The translations under genes were made by a program, and so were the position numbers. A DNA stretch of 17,578 nt, from positions 1 through 17,578 of the forward strand of contig JAOZGV010000075.1 of assembly GCA_026015225.1 (NCBI GenBank), written 5' to 3'. The stretch comes from Candidatus Bathyarchaeota archaeon (GTDB taxonomy: Archaea > Thermoproteota > Bathyarchaeia > 40CM-2-53-6 > RBG-13-38-9). The first letter of the stretch is position 1, and each line of letters opens with the position of its first letter. This document shows positions 1-6,454 of the stretch, in pieces. Below the pieces are notes generated by a model, which was not told the origin of the DNA, did no database searches, and worked only from the letters and a program-made list of their open reading frames with translations.

Positions 1-227
1 CCTGCCTATATACTCTTGCAAGTAATCAAGATGATTGGGATCACTATGAGACATTACAATGGTGGAATGTAGATGTCTACATTCAACAGAATCCTGAGGA
101 TCCTGATAATCAAAAGTTACTGGAAAAAACGAAGAGAGGAAAAGAAAATTATCTTCGCTGGGGCAGAGATACATTGGGGTGGGCTATATACGTTTTCAGG
201 AATCTAGCTAGACCACTAATTGAATAG
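1..227 (+). CDS. Class I SAM-dependent methyltransferase, C-terminal fragment
   Basis: An open frame runs from the left edge (frame starting at base 3) to a TAG at 225-227, giving about 74 residues with the start outside the window. The visible part has motifs I recognise from the C-terminal tail of a group of class I SAM-dependent methyltransferases: a DDWDHYE block, an aromatic QWW, a NPEDPDN stretch, then YLRWGRDTLGWAIYVFR close to the end. In that group this tail follows the Rossmann methyltransferase core and packs over the substrate pocket. The SAM-binding motifs are not in the window, so the substrate cannot be named. The stop codon runs directly into an alternating GC tract at 227-239. 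Confidence 0.6.
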   Translation, partial: CLYTLASNQDDWDHYETLQWWNVDVYIQQNPEDPDNQKLLEKTKRGKENYLRWGRDTLGWAIYVFRNLARPLIE

Positions 228-239
228 CGCGCGCGCGCG
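227..239. repeat. Alternating GC tract (13 nt) after the methyltransferase stop
   Basis: Thirteen bases of strict G/C alternation begin on the last base of the TAG stop. The surrounding DNA is strongly AT-rich. It is the longest member of a set of similar tracts in the window (see 692-702, 1182-1191, 4893-4905, 10827-10836, 10940-10949). Such a sequence can adopt left-handed Z-DNA, but any function is inference. Confidence 0.7.
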
Positions 240-373
240 AATTAATATTCAGGTAATCAATTTTAAAAAAAATTGCCAATATAAGCGTACACATTCAGAA
301 TATTATTTAGAGTAATACACATATCAATTAAATATATTTTTATAACCTTTTCAATTTGAAGGGGGGTGAAATC

Positions 374-646
374 ATGGAAAAACTGCCGGAGAAATCTTTA
401 GAGTGCCTTAAAGAGGCTATGAAGTCATCTGACCTTTTGAGAACGGTAATCTCTATTTGTTTTTTCCTTGGTATCATATTCGCGGTTATAGGAGTTATAG
501 GTGAGGTTGCAAATATTACACTCGGCTTAAGCTCAACAATCTGGTTATTGCTGGCAATAGCAAGTTTTCTTGCGCCAATACCTGTGTTAGTTCACTTTAC
601 TACCCTTGCTATTTTCTACTTACTGAGCAGGAAAAACAAAGATTAA
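374..646 (+). CDS. Small two-TM membrane protein, function unknown
   Basis: This 90-aa protein has a short charged N-terminus (residues 1-24), a hydrophobic segment at about 25-47, and a longer hydrophobic stretch at about 53-85 that may cross the membrane once or twice, ending in a basic RKNKD tail. I do not recognise a family. The ATG at 374 is preferred over an in-frame TTG at 356 because a GGTGA box (365-369) within a run of six G lies exactly 4 nt before it, the spacing seen at other starts here. An AT-rich TATA-like element lies at about 329-344, consistent with a short leader. The gene is single, between a GC tract upstream and another at 692-702 downstream. Confidence 0.7.
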   Translation: MEKLPEKSLECLKEAMKSSDLLRTVISICFFLGIIFAVIGVIGEVANITLGLSSTIWLLLAIASFLAPIPVLVHFTTLAIFYLLSRKNKD

Positions 647-691
647 ATCCAGCTATAAATAAAAAAAATAACTGCGATTAACCTCCCACTA

Positions 692-702
692 CGCGCGCGC
701 GC
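692..702. repeat. Alternating GC tract (11 nt) at a convergent gene junction
   Basis: Eleven bases of strict C/G alternation lie between the 3' ends of the small membrane protein gene (stop at 646) and the superoxide reductase gene (stop at 746). An 8-1-8 palindrome follows at 711-727. Confidence 0.7.
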
Positions 703-710
703 TTAGAGTA

Positions 711-727
711 TACATTTTGAAAATGTA
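711..727. terminator. Perfect 8-1-8 palindrome between convergent genes
   Basis: TACATTTT-G-AAAATGTA is a perfect inverted repeat of 8-bp arms around one central base, located between two converging genes. As RNA the innermost pairs would have to open, so it may be a weak bidirectional terminator hairpin or a protein-binding dyad. It has the same 8-1-8 geometry as the palindrome at 5012-5028. Confidence 0.4.
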
Positions 728-745
728 CGATAATACATCGATTCA

Positions 746-1117
746 CTATAGTTTTTTTGTCATTTCCCAGGTTCCATGCATATTGCATTGGGCCAAAGCT
801 CTTAGTGGATGCAAATGATCTAACTTTATCGAAAAGAGAGCCTTGGGTTGAGTTCGCTCTGATGCAAGGTCCGCCCTTCCTAAAAACGTATCGCCACTAT
901 AAAGTTCTATCCATTGTATAAAGTGACCGTGTTGATTGGGATGATCCATATACTTGCCAACTTCTACAGAAACTTGTAAAGTTTCTCCTTCTTTTATTGG
1001 ACCGTTAATTTCAATTACTGGAGTGTGTTTTTTTTCCAAGTCACTCATATCATTCGGATCTAAACTTTTTGCTCGATTTATACCACAAAAAAGATCTTCT
1101 TCACATTTATTTTCCAT
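746..1117 (-). CDS. sor: Superoxide reductase (neelaredoxin/class II desulfoferrodoxin type)
   Basis: This protein reduces superoxide to hydrogen peroxide without making oxygen, using a mononuclear iron centre of four His and one Cys, and takes electrons from rubredoxin-like donors in anaerobes. At 123 aa it matches the one-domain class; the N-terminal rubredoxin-like FeCys4 domain of class I desulfoferrodoxin is absent. The expected iron ligands are visible: H31 in KKHTPVIE, H59 and H65 in HPNQHGHFIQWIELY (spacing of six as in Pyrococcus), then C111 and H114 in CNMHGTWE. The loop residue two before H31 is Lys, whereas Pyrococcus-type enzymes have Glu there; a Glu sits one residue further upstream. 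The start is probably leaderless: TTATAATATA-like sequence lies about 20-30 nt upstream and there is no convincing Shine-Dalgarno. A TATAAC-N3-GTTATA dyad (1144-1158) overlaps the promoter. It lies directly downstream of the iscU end. Confidence 0.93.
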   Translation of the reverse strand: MENKCEEDLFCGINRAKSLDPNDMSDLEKKHTPVIEINGPIKEGETLQVSVEVGKYMDHPNQHGHFIQWIELYSGDTFLGRADLASERTQPKALFSIKLDHLHPLRALAQCNMHGTWEMTKKL

Positions 1118-1143
1118 TATAAAAACCCATATAATAATTATAT

Positions 1144-1158
1144 TATAACGCAGTTATA
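1144..1158. promoter_or_regulatory. TATAAC-N3-GTTATA dyad, copy 1 (superoxide reductase promoter)
   Basis: TATAAC-GCA-GTTATA is perfect and extends to 17 bp as TTATAAC/GTTATAA (1143-1159). It ends 26 nt before the superoxide reductase start on the minus strand, overlapping the probable BRE/TATA region, where a bound regulator could block or recruit TBP/TFB. The same dyad recurs at 3643, 6365 and 9904. Confidence 0.65.
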
Positions 1159-1181
1159 AATAATTCGTTCAATATTGTTAA

Positions 1182-1191
1182 GCATGCGCGC
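1182..1191. repeat. Alternating purine-pyrimidine tract downstream of iscU
   Basis: GCATGCGCGC lies 5 nt beyond the 3' end of the iscU-like gene (minus strand) in AT-rich DNA. It shares the 8-mer CATGCGCG with the tract at 4893-4905. Confidence 0.55.
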
Positions 1192-1196
1192 TTTGT

Positions 1197-1727
1197 TTAC
1201 TTTGATCGATAGCTTAAGTCTATCTTCGGTTTTTTAGTTTTTTCCATTTTCTTAGATAATACTTCTATTAATTTTTCCTCTTCTAATGCATGCTTCTCAT
1301 CTGGCGTTAATTCTTTTGGCAACCAATTAGGTAATTTTTTTTCTTTAAAATAAGTTCTAATAGCTCTTCTTAAAGCTCCAACAGCCAAAACACCACAATG
1401 ATATTTCACTACTGGAAGTCCTCCAAGCTCGTTAGATATTTGTTTCCATGATATATTCCAAGTATACTCTAAGGATTTTCCTTTGATCATTTCAGTCATG
1501 ATGCTGGATGCGGCTATATTTGCAGCACATCCATAACTTTCAAAGGATGCATCTTCAATTAAATGGTTCGCGTCGTCAATTTTCAAATATATCGATATCA
1601 TATCGCCACAAGCAAGACTGCCTGCCATGGCTTGAGTATTTGCGTCTTTGAGCCTACCCATATTTTTTGGATTCCTGAATAGTTCCAATACCTTTGGACT
1701 ATAAGGAAGAGGTATCCTATCAGACAT
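1197..1727 (-). CDS. iscU: IscU/NifU-type Fe-S cluster assembly scaffold
   Basis: This is a scaffold protein on which sulfur from the cysteine desulfurase and iron are assembled into Fe-S clusters before transfer to apo-proteins in the cytoplasm. The 176 aa carry all IscU cluster residues: C40 and D42 in LACGDM, C67 in SYGCAAN, and H110-C111 in KYHCGVLA, followed by the usual ALRRAI helix. The N-terminal FRNPKNMG corresponds to the NPRNVG segment of the family. After about residue 128 there is an unusual, highly charged extension of about 48 aa that ordinary IscU (near 128 aa) lacks; it resembles the tail of some NifU-like scaffolds but has no Cys. The start is clear: an AAAGGAGG box at about 1737-1744 precedes the ATG and overlaps the iscS stop. 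Only 5 nt separate it from iscS, so the two are surely co-transcribed. Confidence 0.93.
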   Translation of the reverse strand: MSDRIPLPYSPKVLELFRNPKNMGRLKDANTQAMAGSLACGDMISIYLKIDDANHLIEDASFESYGCAANIAASSIMTEMIKGKSLEYTWNISWKQISNELGGLPVVKYHCGVLAVGALRRAIRTYFKEKKLPNWLPKELTPDEKHALEEEKLIEVLSKKMEKTKKPKIDLSYRSK

Positions 1728-1732
1728 TTTTT

Positions 1733-2929
1733 TTATCCTCCTTTAATTGGACTTAAAGATCGTAATCGAGCTACTCCTTTTGGGATGCGCTCTATAACAT
1801 AATTTATATCATCTTCATTATTGAAAGGTGTAATCCTCATTAACACACTTCCATGAGCTTCTTCATATTTCCTACCTATCGCAATTAACACATGACTCGG
1901 TTCTAAGACTCGACTTGTGCATGCACTGCCACTTGATGCATATATACCTTGCATGCTTAGCTCCACTATTATGGCCTCTCCTTCCACATATAGAAAGGAG
2001 AGGTTAACATTATCCAGAGACCTTTCTGGGCCTTTTGGTCCATTAAGTAAAACGGATTCTGTACTTGAAAGTATACTTTCAATCAATTTATCTCTCATTT
2101 TCAGAAGCATATTTTTATCCATATTATCGAATATTTTTGCAGCTTCTGCGAAGCCGGCTATAGCTGGAATGTTCTCCACTCCTGGCCATAATTTTTGAGA
2201 ACTAAGTTGACCATGAAGGATGGGTTCTATTTTGAGTCCTTCTTTAATATATAAAAGACCCACGCCTTTGGGTCCGTAAATTTTATGACTGCTAAAACTA
2301 GCTAAATCCAAATTCAATTTATTTAAATTTAATCGAACTCTGCCGAAACTATCGGCTGCATCGGAATGAAAAAGGGTTTTTGAATTTTTTTCTTTCACAA
2401 TATCAATTATTTCTTTTAAATTTTGAATTGTGCCAATTTCATGATTGATTGGAGCTATGCTCACTAAAAAAGTACTGCCGTTAACTTTGGTCTTTAAGAA
2501 TTCATTATCAATAAAACCATGCTCATTAACAGGTATCTTAATTATCTTATATCCCTGTTCTTGCAATCTTTCAGCTGGAAATATAACGCTAAAATGCTCA
2601 ATGCTTGAAACTAATATTTCCTTTCTATCGTTTTTATTTGCTTTTGCAGAACCCAATATAGCCAGATTATTGGCTTCAGTTGCGCCGTGGGTGTAAACTA
2701 ATTCGCTAGATTTTGTATTCAAAATTTGGGACAATATCTCAGTCGATTTATATAGAACTTCATAGGATTCCCATCCAATTTTATGAGTTATGGAAGGATT
2801 TCCATATCCTACCTCTTTATAAGTTCTCACCATCTCTTCAAGAGCTTTTGGATATATTAGGCCAGAATTTTCAGAATCAAGGTATACCTCTCTCGATGGT
2901 TCTCCATGGATCGCTATAAGATCTCTCAC
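1733..2929 (-). CDS. iscS: Cysteine desulfurase, NifS/IscS family
   Basis: A PLP enzyme that takes sulfur from cysteine as a protein persulfide and passes it to IscU, and here probably also to TusA. The 398 aa show the class-V aminotransferase fold: GATEANN (82-88), EH at 111-112 for cofactor stacking, the HSDAAD segment (D190 for the pyridine nitrogen), the Schiff-base lysine K216 in SSHKIYGPKG, and catalytic C337 in SSGSACTSR on the mobile loop. Two departures are visible. The usual Gln three residues after the PLP Asp is Asp (D193). The N-terminal consensus DNAATTP is replaced by DSENSG, after an extra leader of about 14 residues. The GTG at 2929 is the only usable start after the tusA stop, which is in the same frame; no good Shine-Dalgarno is adjacent, so translation may be coupled to tusA (gap 30 nt). 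Confidence 0.93.
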   Translation of the reverse strand: MRDLIAIHGEPSREVYLDSENSGLIYPKALEEMVRTYKEVGYGNPSITHKIGWESYEVLYKSTEILSQILNTKSSELVYTHGATEANNLAILGSAKANKNDRKEILVSSIEHFSVIFPAERLQEQGYKIIKIPVNEHGFIDNEFLKTKVNGSTFLVSIAPINHEIGTIQNLKEIIDIVKEKNSKTLFHSDAADSFGRVRLNLNKLNLDLASFSSHKIYGPKGVGLLYIKEGLKIEPILHGQLSSQKLWPGVENIPAIAGFAEAAKIFDNMDKNMLLKMRDKLIESILSSTESVLLNGPKGPERSLDNVNLSFLYVEGEAIIVELSMQGIYASSGSACTSRVLEPSHVLIAIGRKYEEAHGSVLMRITPFNNEDDINYVIERIPKGVARLRSLSPIKGG

Positions 2930-2959
2930 GCTTCGGGTAATATCTGAACTGATTGTTGA

Positions 2960-3196
2960 TCACCCTACTTCAATATCTATCTCATATACTCCTTTTTCTT
3001 CAGAAATTTTCAAGACTTTATGGCCAACTTGGGCTGTCCACTCTTTAACATCTGAAGGCGATGCCGGATCGGTAGCAATTAGTCTAATTATTTGCCCCTT
3101 CTTTGCATTCTTGACTGCTTCACTCAAATCAATTATTGGCCCTGGACAAGATTTGAATTTTGAATCGACCTCTATCATACTCTGATCATCTTTCAT
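2960..3196 (-). CDS. tusA: TusA/SirA-like sulfurtransferase
   Basis: A small sulfur-carrier protein that accepts a persulfide sulfur on a conserved N-terminal cysteine and hands it to a downstream acceptor. The 78 aa match the family length (about 75-80) and hold the hallmark CPGP motif with C17 as sulfur carrier, followed by the helix SEAVKNAKKGQ and the LIATDPASPSDV strand-turn; the C-terminal KVLKISEEKGVYEIDIEV is the last hairpin. It lies between a DsrE-like gene (11 nt upstream) and iscS (30 nt downstream). In bacteria TusA receives sulfur from IscS and passes it to DsrE-type proteins, so the gene order fits a relay. The ATG at 3196 follows a GATGA box overlapping the end of the preceding gene. 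Confidence 0.9.
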   Translation of the reverse strand: MKDDQSMIEVDSKFKSCPGPIIDLSEAVKNAKKGQIIRLIATDPASPSDVKEWTAQVGHKVLKISEEKGVYEIDIEVG

Positions 3197-3207
3197 AATT
3201 TCTCATC

Positions 3208-3618
3208 TCACGATATGAAAAGATTTATATCTGATTCCTTAGCCTTTGAGAGGAATGTAGCAGCTCCAACTATATCGTCGACAAATTCTTCCAGATTTTC
3301 TTTATCGATTCCAAACATACCTAAAGTTGTTGAGCAGGCAAAAAATTTTACATTTCCACTTTCCTTTGCTTTTATAAGTAATTCTCTCCATTCAGGGATT
3401 GAGCCCGATTTCATATTCTTTTTAAGCATATCTTCATATTCAGAATAATCCGAAGAAACTTTTTTTGCTTCGAATCCTTTTTTTACCGCTAAAAGTCCCC
3501 AAAAGGTGAAGAATAATTCTGCGTCCCAATTCATGGCTGATGAGGTACTAGCAAGAATACCGGCTTCTAATAATTTATCAATTTTTTCTGAAGATACAAT
3601 AATAGAAATCTTTGACAA
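3208..3618 (-). CDS. DsrE/DsrF-like (DsrE3A-type) sulfur-carrier protein
   Basis: A 136-aa protein of the DsrE/DsrF/DrsH superfamily, which bind sulfur as persulfide or thiosulfonate on a cysteine and exchange it with TusA. The N-terminus SKISIIVSS opens the Rossmann-like fold, FFTFWGL at 37-42 is characteristic of the DsrE3 branch, and the single Cys, C95 in FFACSTTLGMFGI, is at the position of the conserved sulfur-binding Cys. I chose the TTG at 3618 because GGTGA (3627-3623) lies exactly 4 nt upstream and the protein then begins like its relatives; an ATG at 3633 and a longer frame to 3708 are less likely. It is the first gene of the dsrE-tusA-iscS-iscU operon, and a TATAAC-N3-GTTATA dyad lies 24 nt upstream. 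Its exact partner and direction of sulfur flow are inference. Confidence 0.87.
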   Translation of the reverse strand: MSKISIIVSSEKIDKLLEAGILASTSSAMNWDAELFFTFWGLLAVKKGFEAKKVSSDYSEYEDMLKKNMKSGSIPEWRELLIKAKESGNVKFFACSTTLGMFGIDKENLEEFVDDIVGAATFLSKAKESDINLFIS

Positions 3619-3642
3619 ATAATCACCTACCATTATATACAA

Positions 3643-3657
3643 TATAACATTGTTATA
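3643..3657. promoter_or_regulatory. TATAAC-N3-GTTATA dyad, copy 2 (sulfur-relay operon promoter)
   Basis: TATAAC-ATT-GTTATA is a perfect 6-3-6 dyad ending 24 nt before the favoured TTG start of the DsrE-like gene. The dyad and the adjoining TATATTGTATATA include plausible TATA elements, so binding here should affect initiation of the whole operon. Confidence 0.65.
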
Positions 3658-3814
3658 AATGTATTTTATTACTCTAGTGCGAGGATTGATAATAAATATT
3701 GCCTTCAATGATATTATTTTATTGGTGTTGTAGTCATCAGAATTTCCTTTTTTATTTTAATTAATCCATGAAATTTTGAGACTAATAGAAAAATAATGAA
3801 AGAGGGGTGAAATT

Positions 3815-4081
3815 ATGCTCTTTATAACCTTGATAAGATTAAGAAAGAAATTCTCCAAAGCTGATATGGAAAGAGTAAAAAATGGATTGAAAGAATCTGA
3901 AAAAATTGGGTCTAAAATTCTATCGATGTATTTTACACTTGGAAGATATGATTGCGTCATAGTATCGGATTGTCCTGATGAGAAAACCCACATGAAGATA
4001 TCGATGGAATTTGGTGATTTAGCAAGCTCTGAGACTATGGTAGCCATTCCAGCAGAAGAAGCCGAAAAATTAATGGATTAA
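3815..4081 (+). CDS. GYD-domain protein
   Basis: This 88-aa protein belongs to the GYD family, small alpha/beta proteins related to the dimeric ferredoxin-like barrels and of unknown biochemical function. The family signature is visible: LSMYFTLGRYDCVIVSDCPDEKTHMK, shown here in order as the strand before GRYD (43-46), the strand after it, and the PDEKT turn; then a second signature, SSETMVAIPAEEAEKL, near the C-terminus. The start is secure: GGTGA (3806-3810) lies 4 nt before the ATG. The gene is transcribed away from the sulfur-relay operon across about 195 bp, and is followed by a hairpin plus T-tract terminator. Confidence 0.88.
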   Translation: MLFITLIRLRKKFSKADMERVKNGLKESEKIGSKILSMYFTLGRYDCVIVSDCPDEKTHMKISMEFGDLASSETMVAIPAEEAEKLMD

Positions 4082-4084
4082 AGA

Positions 4085-4117
4085 TTGAAAAATTCAAACT
4101 ATCTTTTTCTTTTTTTA
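4085..4117 (+). terminator. Hairpin plus T-tract terminator after the GYD gene
   Basis: TTGAA-AAA-TTCAA (4085-4097) is followed by a long T-rich run with 12 T in 15 bases or so up to 4117, immediately after the GYD stop codon. A T-rich tract is the main archaeal termination signal; the small hairpin may be incidental. Confidence 0.6.
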
Positions 4118-4222
4118 TCCAATAAATATTTCATTCGTGAATAAAGTTTTGCCTGTTTTTCAGAGAATTTTTTTGTATTCGGGTTTTTCCAGTATATTAA
4201 AATATATTAGCTAAGTGAGTCT

Positions 4223-4831
4223 TTGTTTGATTTTATGTATTCAAGATTGCATAGAAGAGCGCTTTCTTTATCATATTTCACAGTAGGATATAATATCTTA
4301 GAAGGAATAATATCCATTTTTGCTGGCATATTGGCAGGGAGCATTGCACTAGTAGGTTTTGGTCTGGATAGTTTCATTGAATCACTTTCGGGCGGAATTA
4401 TGATTTGGAGATTTAGGAAACGGGATATTGCATCTAAAGATGAAGAGGAAAGAATTGAGAAGAAAGCATCGACATTTGTTGCTTATTCTTTTTTTGTTTT
4501 GGCTATTTATGTACTATATGAATCAGCTAAGAAACTGTTTTTTGAGGAAATTCCAAGTCCAAGTTTAATAGGAATAATGATTGCTATCGCCTCATCAATT
4601 GTTATGCCTATCCTGTACATAATTAAATATCAAACTGGAAAATCGCTTAAAAGTAAAAGTCTAATCGCAGATTCAAAAGAGACTTTGACATGCGCGTTTC
4701 TTTCAATAGCCTTGTTACTTGGATTGGGTTTGAATTATTTGTACGGATTCTGGCAAGCTGATCCTATTGTGGGATTAGTAATTGTAATATTTCTCATAAG
4801 AGAAGGCTATGAAACTTTAAAAGAAGAGTGA
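4223..4831 (+). CDS. TMEM163/CDF-like cation efflux membrane protein
   Basis: A 202-aa membrane protein with about six hydrophobic segments (near 15-35, 38-62, 85-105, 113-135, 152-170 and 177-195). It resembles the short CDF subgroup related to TMEM163, which moves divalent cations such as zinc and lacks the C-terminal cytoplasmic metal-sensing domain of full CDF proteins. Motifs: ALVGFGLDSFIES in TM2, where D49 and E53 occupy the places of the His/Asp pair of YiiP-like proteins, and LIADSKETLTCAFLS in TM5 with D150, E153 and C157. The ending WQADPIVGLVI-REG is also typical. The TTG at 4223 is preferred over ATG 4235 because AGTGA sits exactly 4 nt upstream. The transported ion cannot be told from sequence. 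Confidence 0.82.
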   Translation: MFDFMYSRLHRRALSLSYFTVGYNILEGIISIFAGILAGSIALVGFGLDSFIESLSGGIMIWRFRKRDIASKDEEERIEKKASTFVAYSFFVLAIYVLYESAKKLFFEEIPSPSLIGIMIAIASSIVMPILYIIKYQTGKSLKSKSLIADSKETLTCAFLSIALLLGLGLNYLYGFWQADPIVGLVIVIFLIREGYETLKEE

Positions 4832-4892
4832 GTTGAAATCATAAATCCAACTAAATCGAGATAGCTAACGCTGAGATTGATATTCAACACAA

Positions 4893-4905
4893 GCATGCGC
4901 GTATA
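4893..4905. repeat. Alternating purine-pyrimidine tract at a convergent junction
   Basis: GCATGCGCGTATA is 13 nt of strict purine-pyrimidine alternation between the 3' ends of the cation-transporter gene (4831) and the MFS gene (5066). It contains CATGCGCG, also found at 1183-1190. Confidence 0.55.
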
Positions 4906-5002
4906 GCAAGTATTCCAAGATCATATTTGTTCATCTATTTGTTGATTACTTCAAGGTCAGAGTTCAGTAGATCGCAAAGTAATGTATTAAATGCATTAAA
5001 AT

Positions 5003-5053
5003 GTGTTGGAGGTGTTAAAATTTAACACTCTCAACACTAAGGTGTTAAATTTA
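5003..5053. repeat. Nested palindrome plus direct repeat at a convergent junction
   Basis: The core GTGTTAAA-A-TTTAACAC (5012-5028) is a perfect 8-1-8 palindrome. It is enclosed by an outer pair, GTGTTG (5003-5008) and CAACAC (5032-5037), separated from the core by 3 nt on each side. A further copy, GGTGTTAAATTTA at 5041-5053, repeats the left half GGTGTTAAAATTTA (5011-5024) with one base missing. GTGTT therefore occurs three times and AACAC twice in about 50 bp. It may be a bidirectional terminator or an array of binding sites. Confidence 0.6.
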
Positions 5054-5065
5054 TGCCACTTCGAG

Positions 5066-6220
5066 CTATGCTGCTTTGATGGAATAGGCTATGACTGCCC
5101 CAAAGACAGAAAAAAGAGCCATTCCCATGAAACTAAAAGTCGAGGACTTTGTTATATCGATGATGTATCCGATAAATAATGGAGCCGCAGTCATTCCAAA
5201 CATCAGACATATAGTGATTATTCCATAACCCGTTCCTGACAAGGAAGGGCCTAAAATCTTAGGGGGCATCATCAATACAATAGGAACTATCATAAATGCC
5301 AAAATGCCCAATATCGCTATAAACGATACCAATATTGTGTTGAATAAATAATCTACGGCCATAAGTATTGCAGCCATCAATAAAAAATTACAAAACATAA
5401 TTAGCCTTTTTCTTCCAATTTTATCTGATACAAATCCATAAATTGGAGTGCTTAGAGCTGCTGCGAACATCAATATGCTGGCAAACAAACTAGCGTTTAA
5501 TGGATTCATATCCTTGAATTCTTCAAACAATGTTGGCGACCATGTAGTGAATGATAGAATTGATGCAAAACATAATGCCCAAATTATTCCAGCCTTCCAG
5601 ATTTCAGAATTTTTCAATGCTTTCTTAATATTCAGTCCTTCAGTAAGCTCTTGTTTATATGGGCCTATTTTCACTATGGATAAGAAGAAAATTAAACTTG
5701 TAATGACTAACACGGTGTCCAAATATAAGGGATAACGCCAACCAAAAGATAGCATCAATATACTTGCCACAGGAAATGAAATGATTGTCGCTAAAGGCAT
5801 GTTAATGCTGTATATACCTAATGCTTTGCCCATCTCCTCTTGAGTAAACCATTGAGGTATAAGAGTGGGAAGCGTCGTAATTGTAACCACGCCTCCAATA
5901 CCCAAAATTAATCTTCCGAATAAAGCCATTTGAAATGTTCCACTTACAGCAGTAATAAAAGTTCCAAAAACTATCGTAATTATTGAAAAAGTTCCAACGA
6001 TCCTAACCCCATAACGATCAGCAAGAATTCCTGCCGGTATAGCCAAAAAGATGCCCGGAATAAAAAAAATCGACATCAGCAACCCCGCTTGTGCATAACT
6101 AATCTCAAATTCTTTCATGATTCTTGGGATCAAAGGAGGGATGGACTGAACAGTAAATGCTAATGTCACTATAATATAAAACAAAACGAGTAATATAATC
6201 CAACGATAATGTAACCGCAT
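5066..6220 (-). CDS. MFS transporter, 12 TM
   Basis: A 384-aa major facilitator permease with twelve hydrophobic segments in two halves of six. The motif-A loop is clear between TM2 and TM3 (AGILADRYGVR, near 62-72) and repeats in the second half as GFVSDKIGRKR (near 260-270). FGRLILGIGG in TM4 is motif-B-like. The N-terminus begins directly with a basic MRLHYRW and TM1, with no signal peptide. MFS subfamilies of this size include CynX/NimT-like and oxalate/formate-like carriers, but I cannot assign a substrate. The ATG at 6220 is preceded by a weak GGAAG box. It is a single gene, divergent from the DUF2284 gene across 234 bp, and ends beside the nested palindrome at 5003-5053. Confidence 0.88.
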   Translation of the reverse strand: MRLHYRWIILLVLFYIIVTLAFTVQSIPPLIPRIMKEFEISYAQAGLLMSIFFIPGIFLAIPAGILADRYGVRIVGTFSIITIVFGTFITAVSGTFQMALFGRLILGIGGVVTITTLPTLIPQWFTQEEMGKALGIYSINMPLATIISFPVASILMLSFGWRYPLYLDTVLVITSLIFFLSIVKIGPYKQELTEGLNIKKALKNSEIWKAGIIWALCFASILSFTTWSPTLFEEFKDMNPLNASLFASILMFAAALSTPIYGFVSDKIGRKRLIMFCNFLLMAAILMAVDYLFNTILVSFIAILGILAFMIVPIVLMMPPKILGPSLSGTGYGIITICLMFGMTAAPLFIGYIIDITKSSTFSFMGMALFSVFGAVIAYSIKAA

Positions 6221-6364
6221 AAATATCTTCCAAACCTAAACTAACGAATATTAAATGATTTAAAATTTAATGAATTAACATCAGTCCTATATACAACGCT
6301 AATAAATTATTCTCCCTTGCAGGAATCGACGCCCTTGATATTTTAAAACAGGGGCATAAGATTT

Positions 6365-6379
6365 TATAACTTTGTTATA
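6365..6379. promoter_or_regulatory. TATAAC-N3-GTTATA dyad, copy 3 (DUF2284 gene)
   Basis: TATAAC-TTT-GTTATA is a perfect 6-3-6 dyad 75 nt before the DUF2284 TTG start and 144 nt from the divergent MFS start. If the TATA element lies within or next to the dyad, the mRNA leader would be about 60 nt. Confidence 0.6.
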
Positions 6380-6454
6380 GAGTAATTATTGGATACTTTT
6401 TAAGTAAGTTCACAATAGCGTTCAGAAACATAAAGGAGTTAGAGGTAAATTATT

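Noticed and set aside
3619..3708. Longer N-terminus of the DsrE-like protein starting at 3708
   Set aside because: It would run across the operator dyad and promoter, and relatives start at the SKISIIVSS segment.
3757..4047. Minus-strand frame opposite the GYD gene
   Set aside because: Shadow of the GYD gene; no start signal and no recognisable protein features, while the plus-strand frame has the family motifs.
6250..6271. ATTAAAT/ATTTAAT inverted repeat upstream of the 12-TM MFS gene
   Set aside because: Made only of A and T in an AT-rich promoter; not distinguishable from background.
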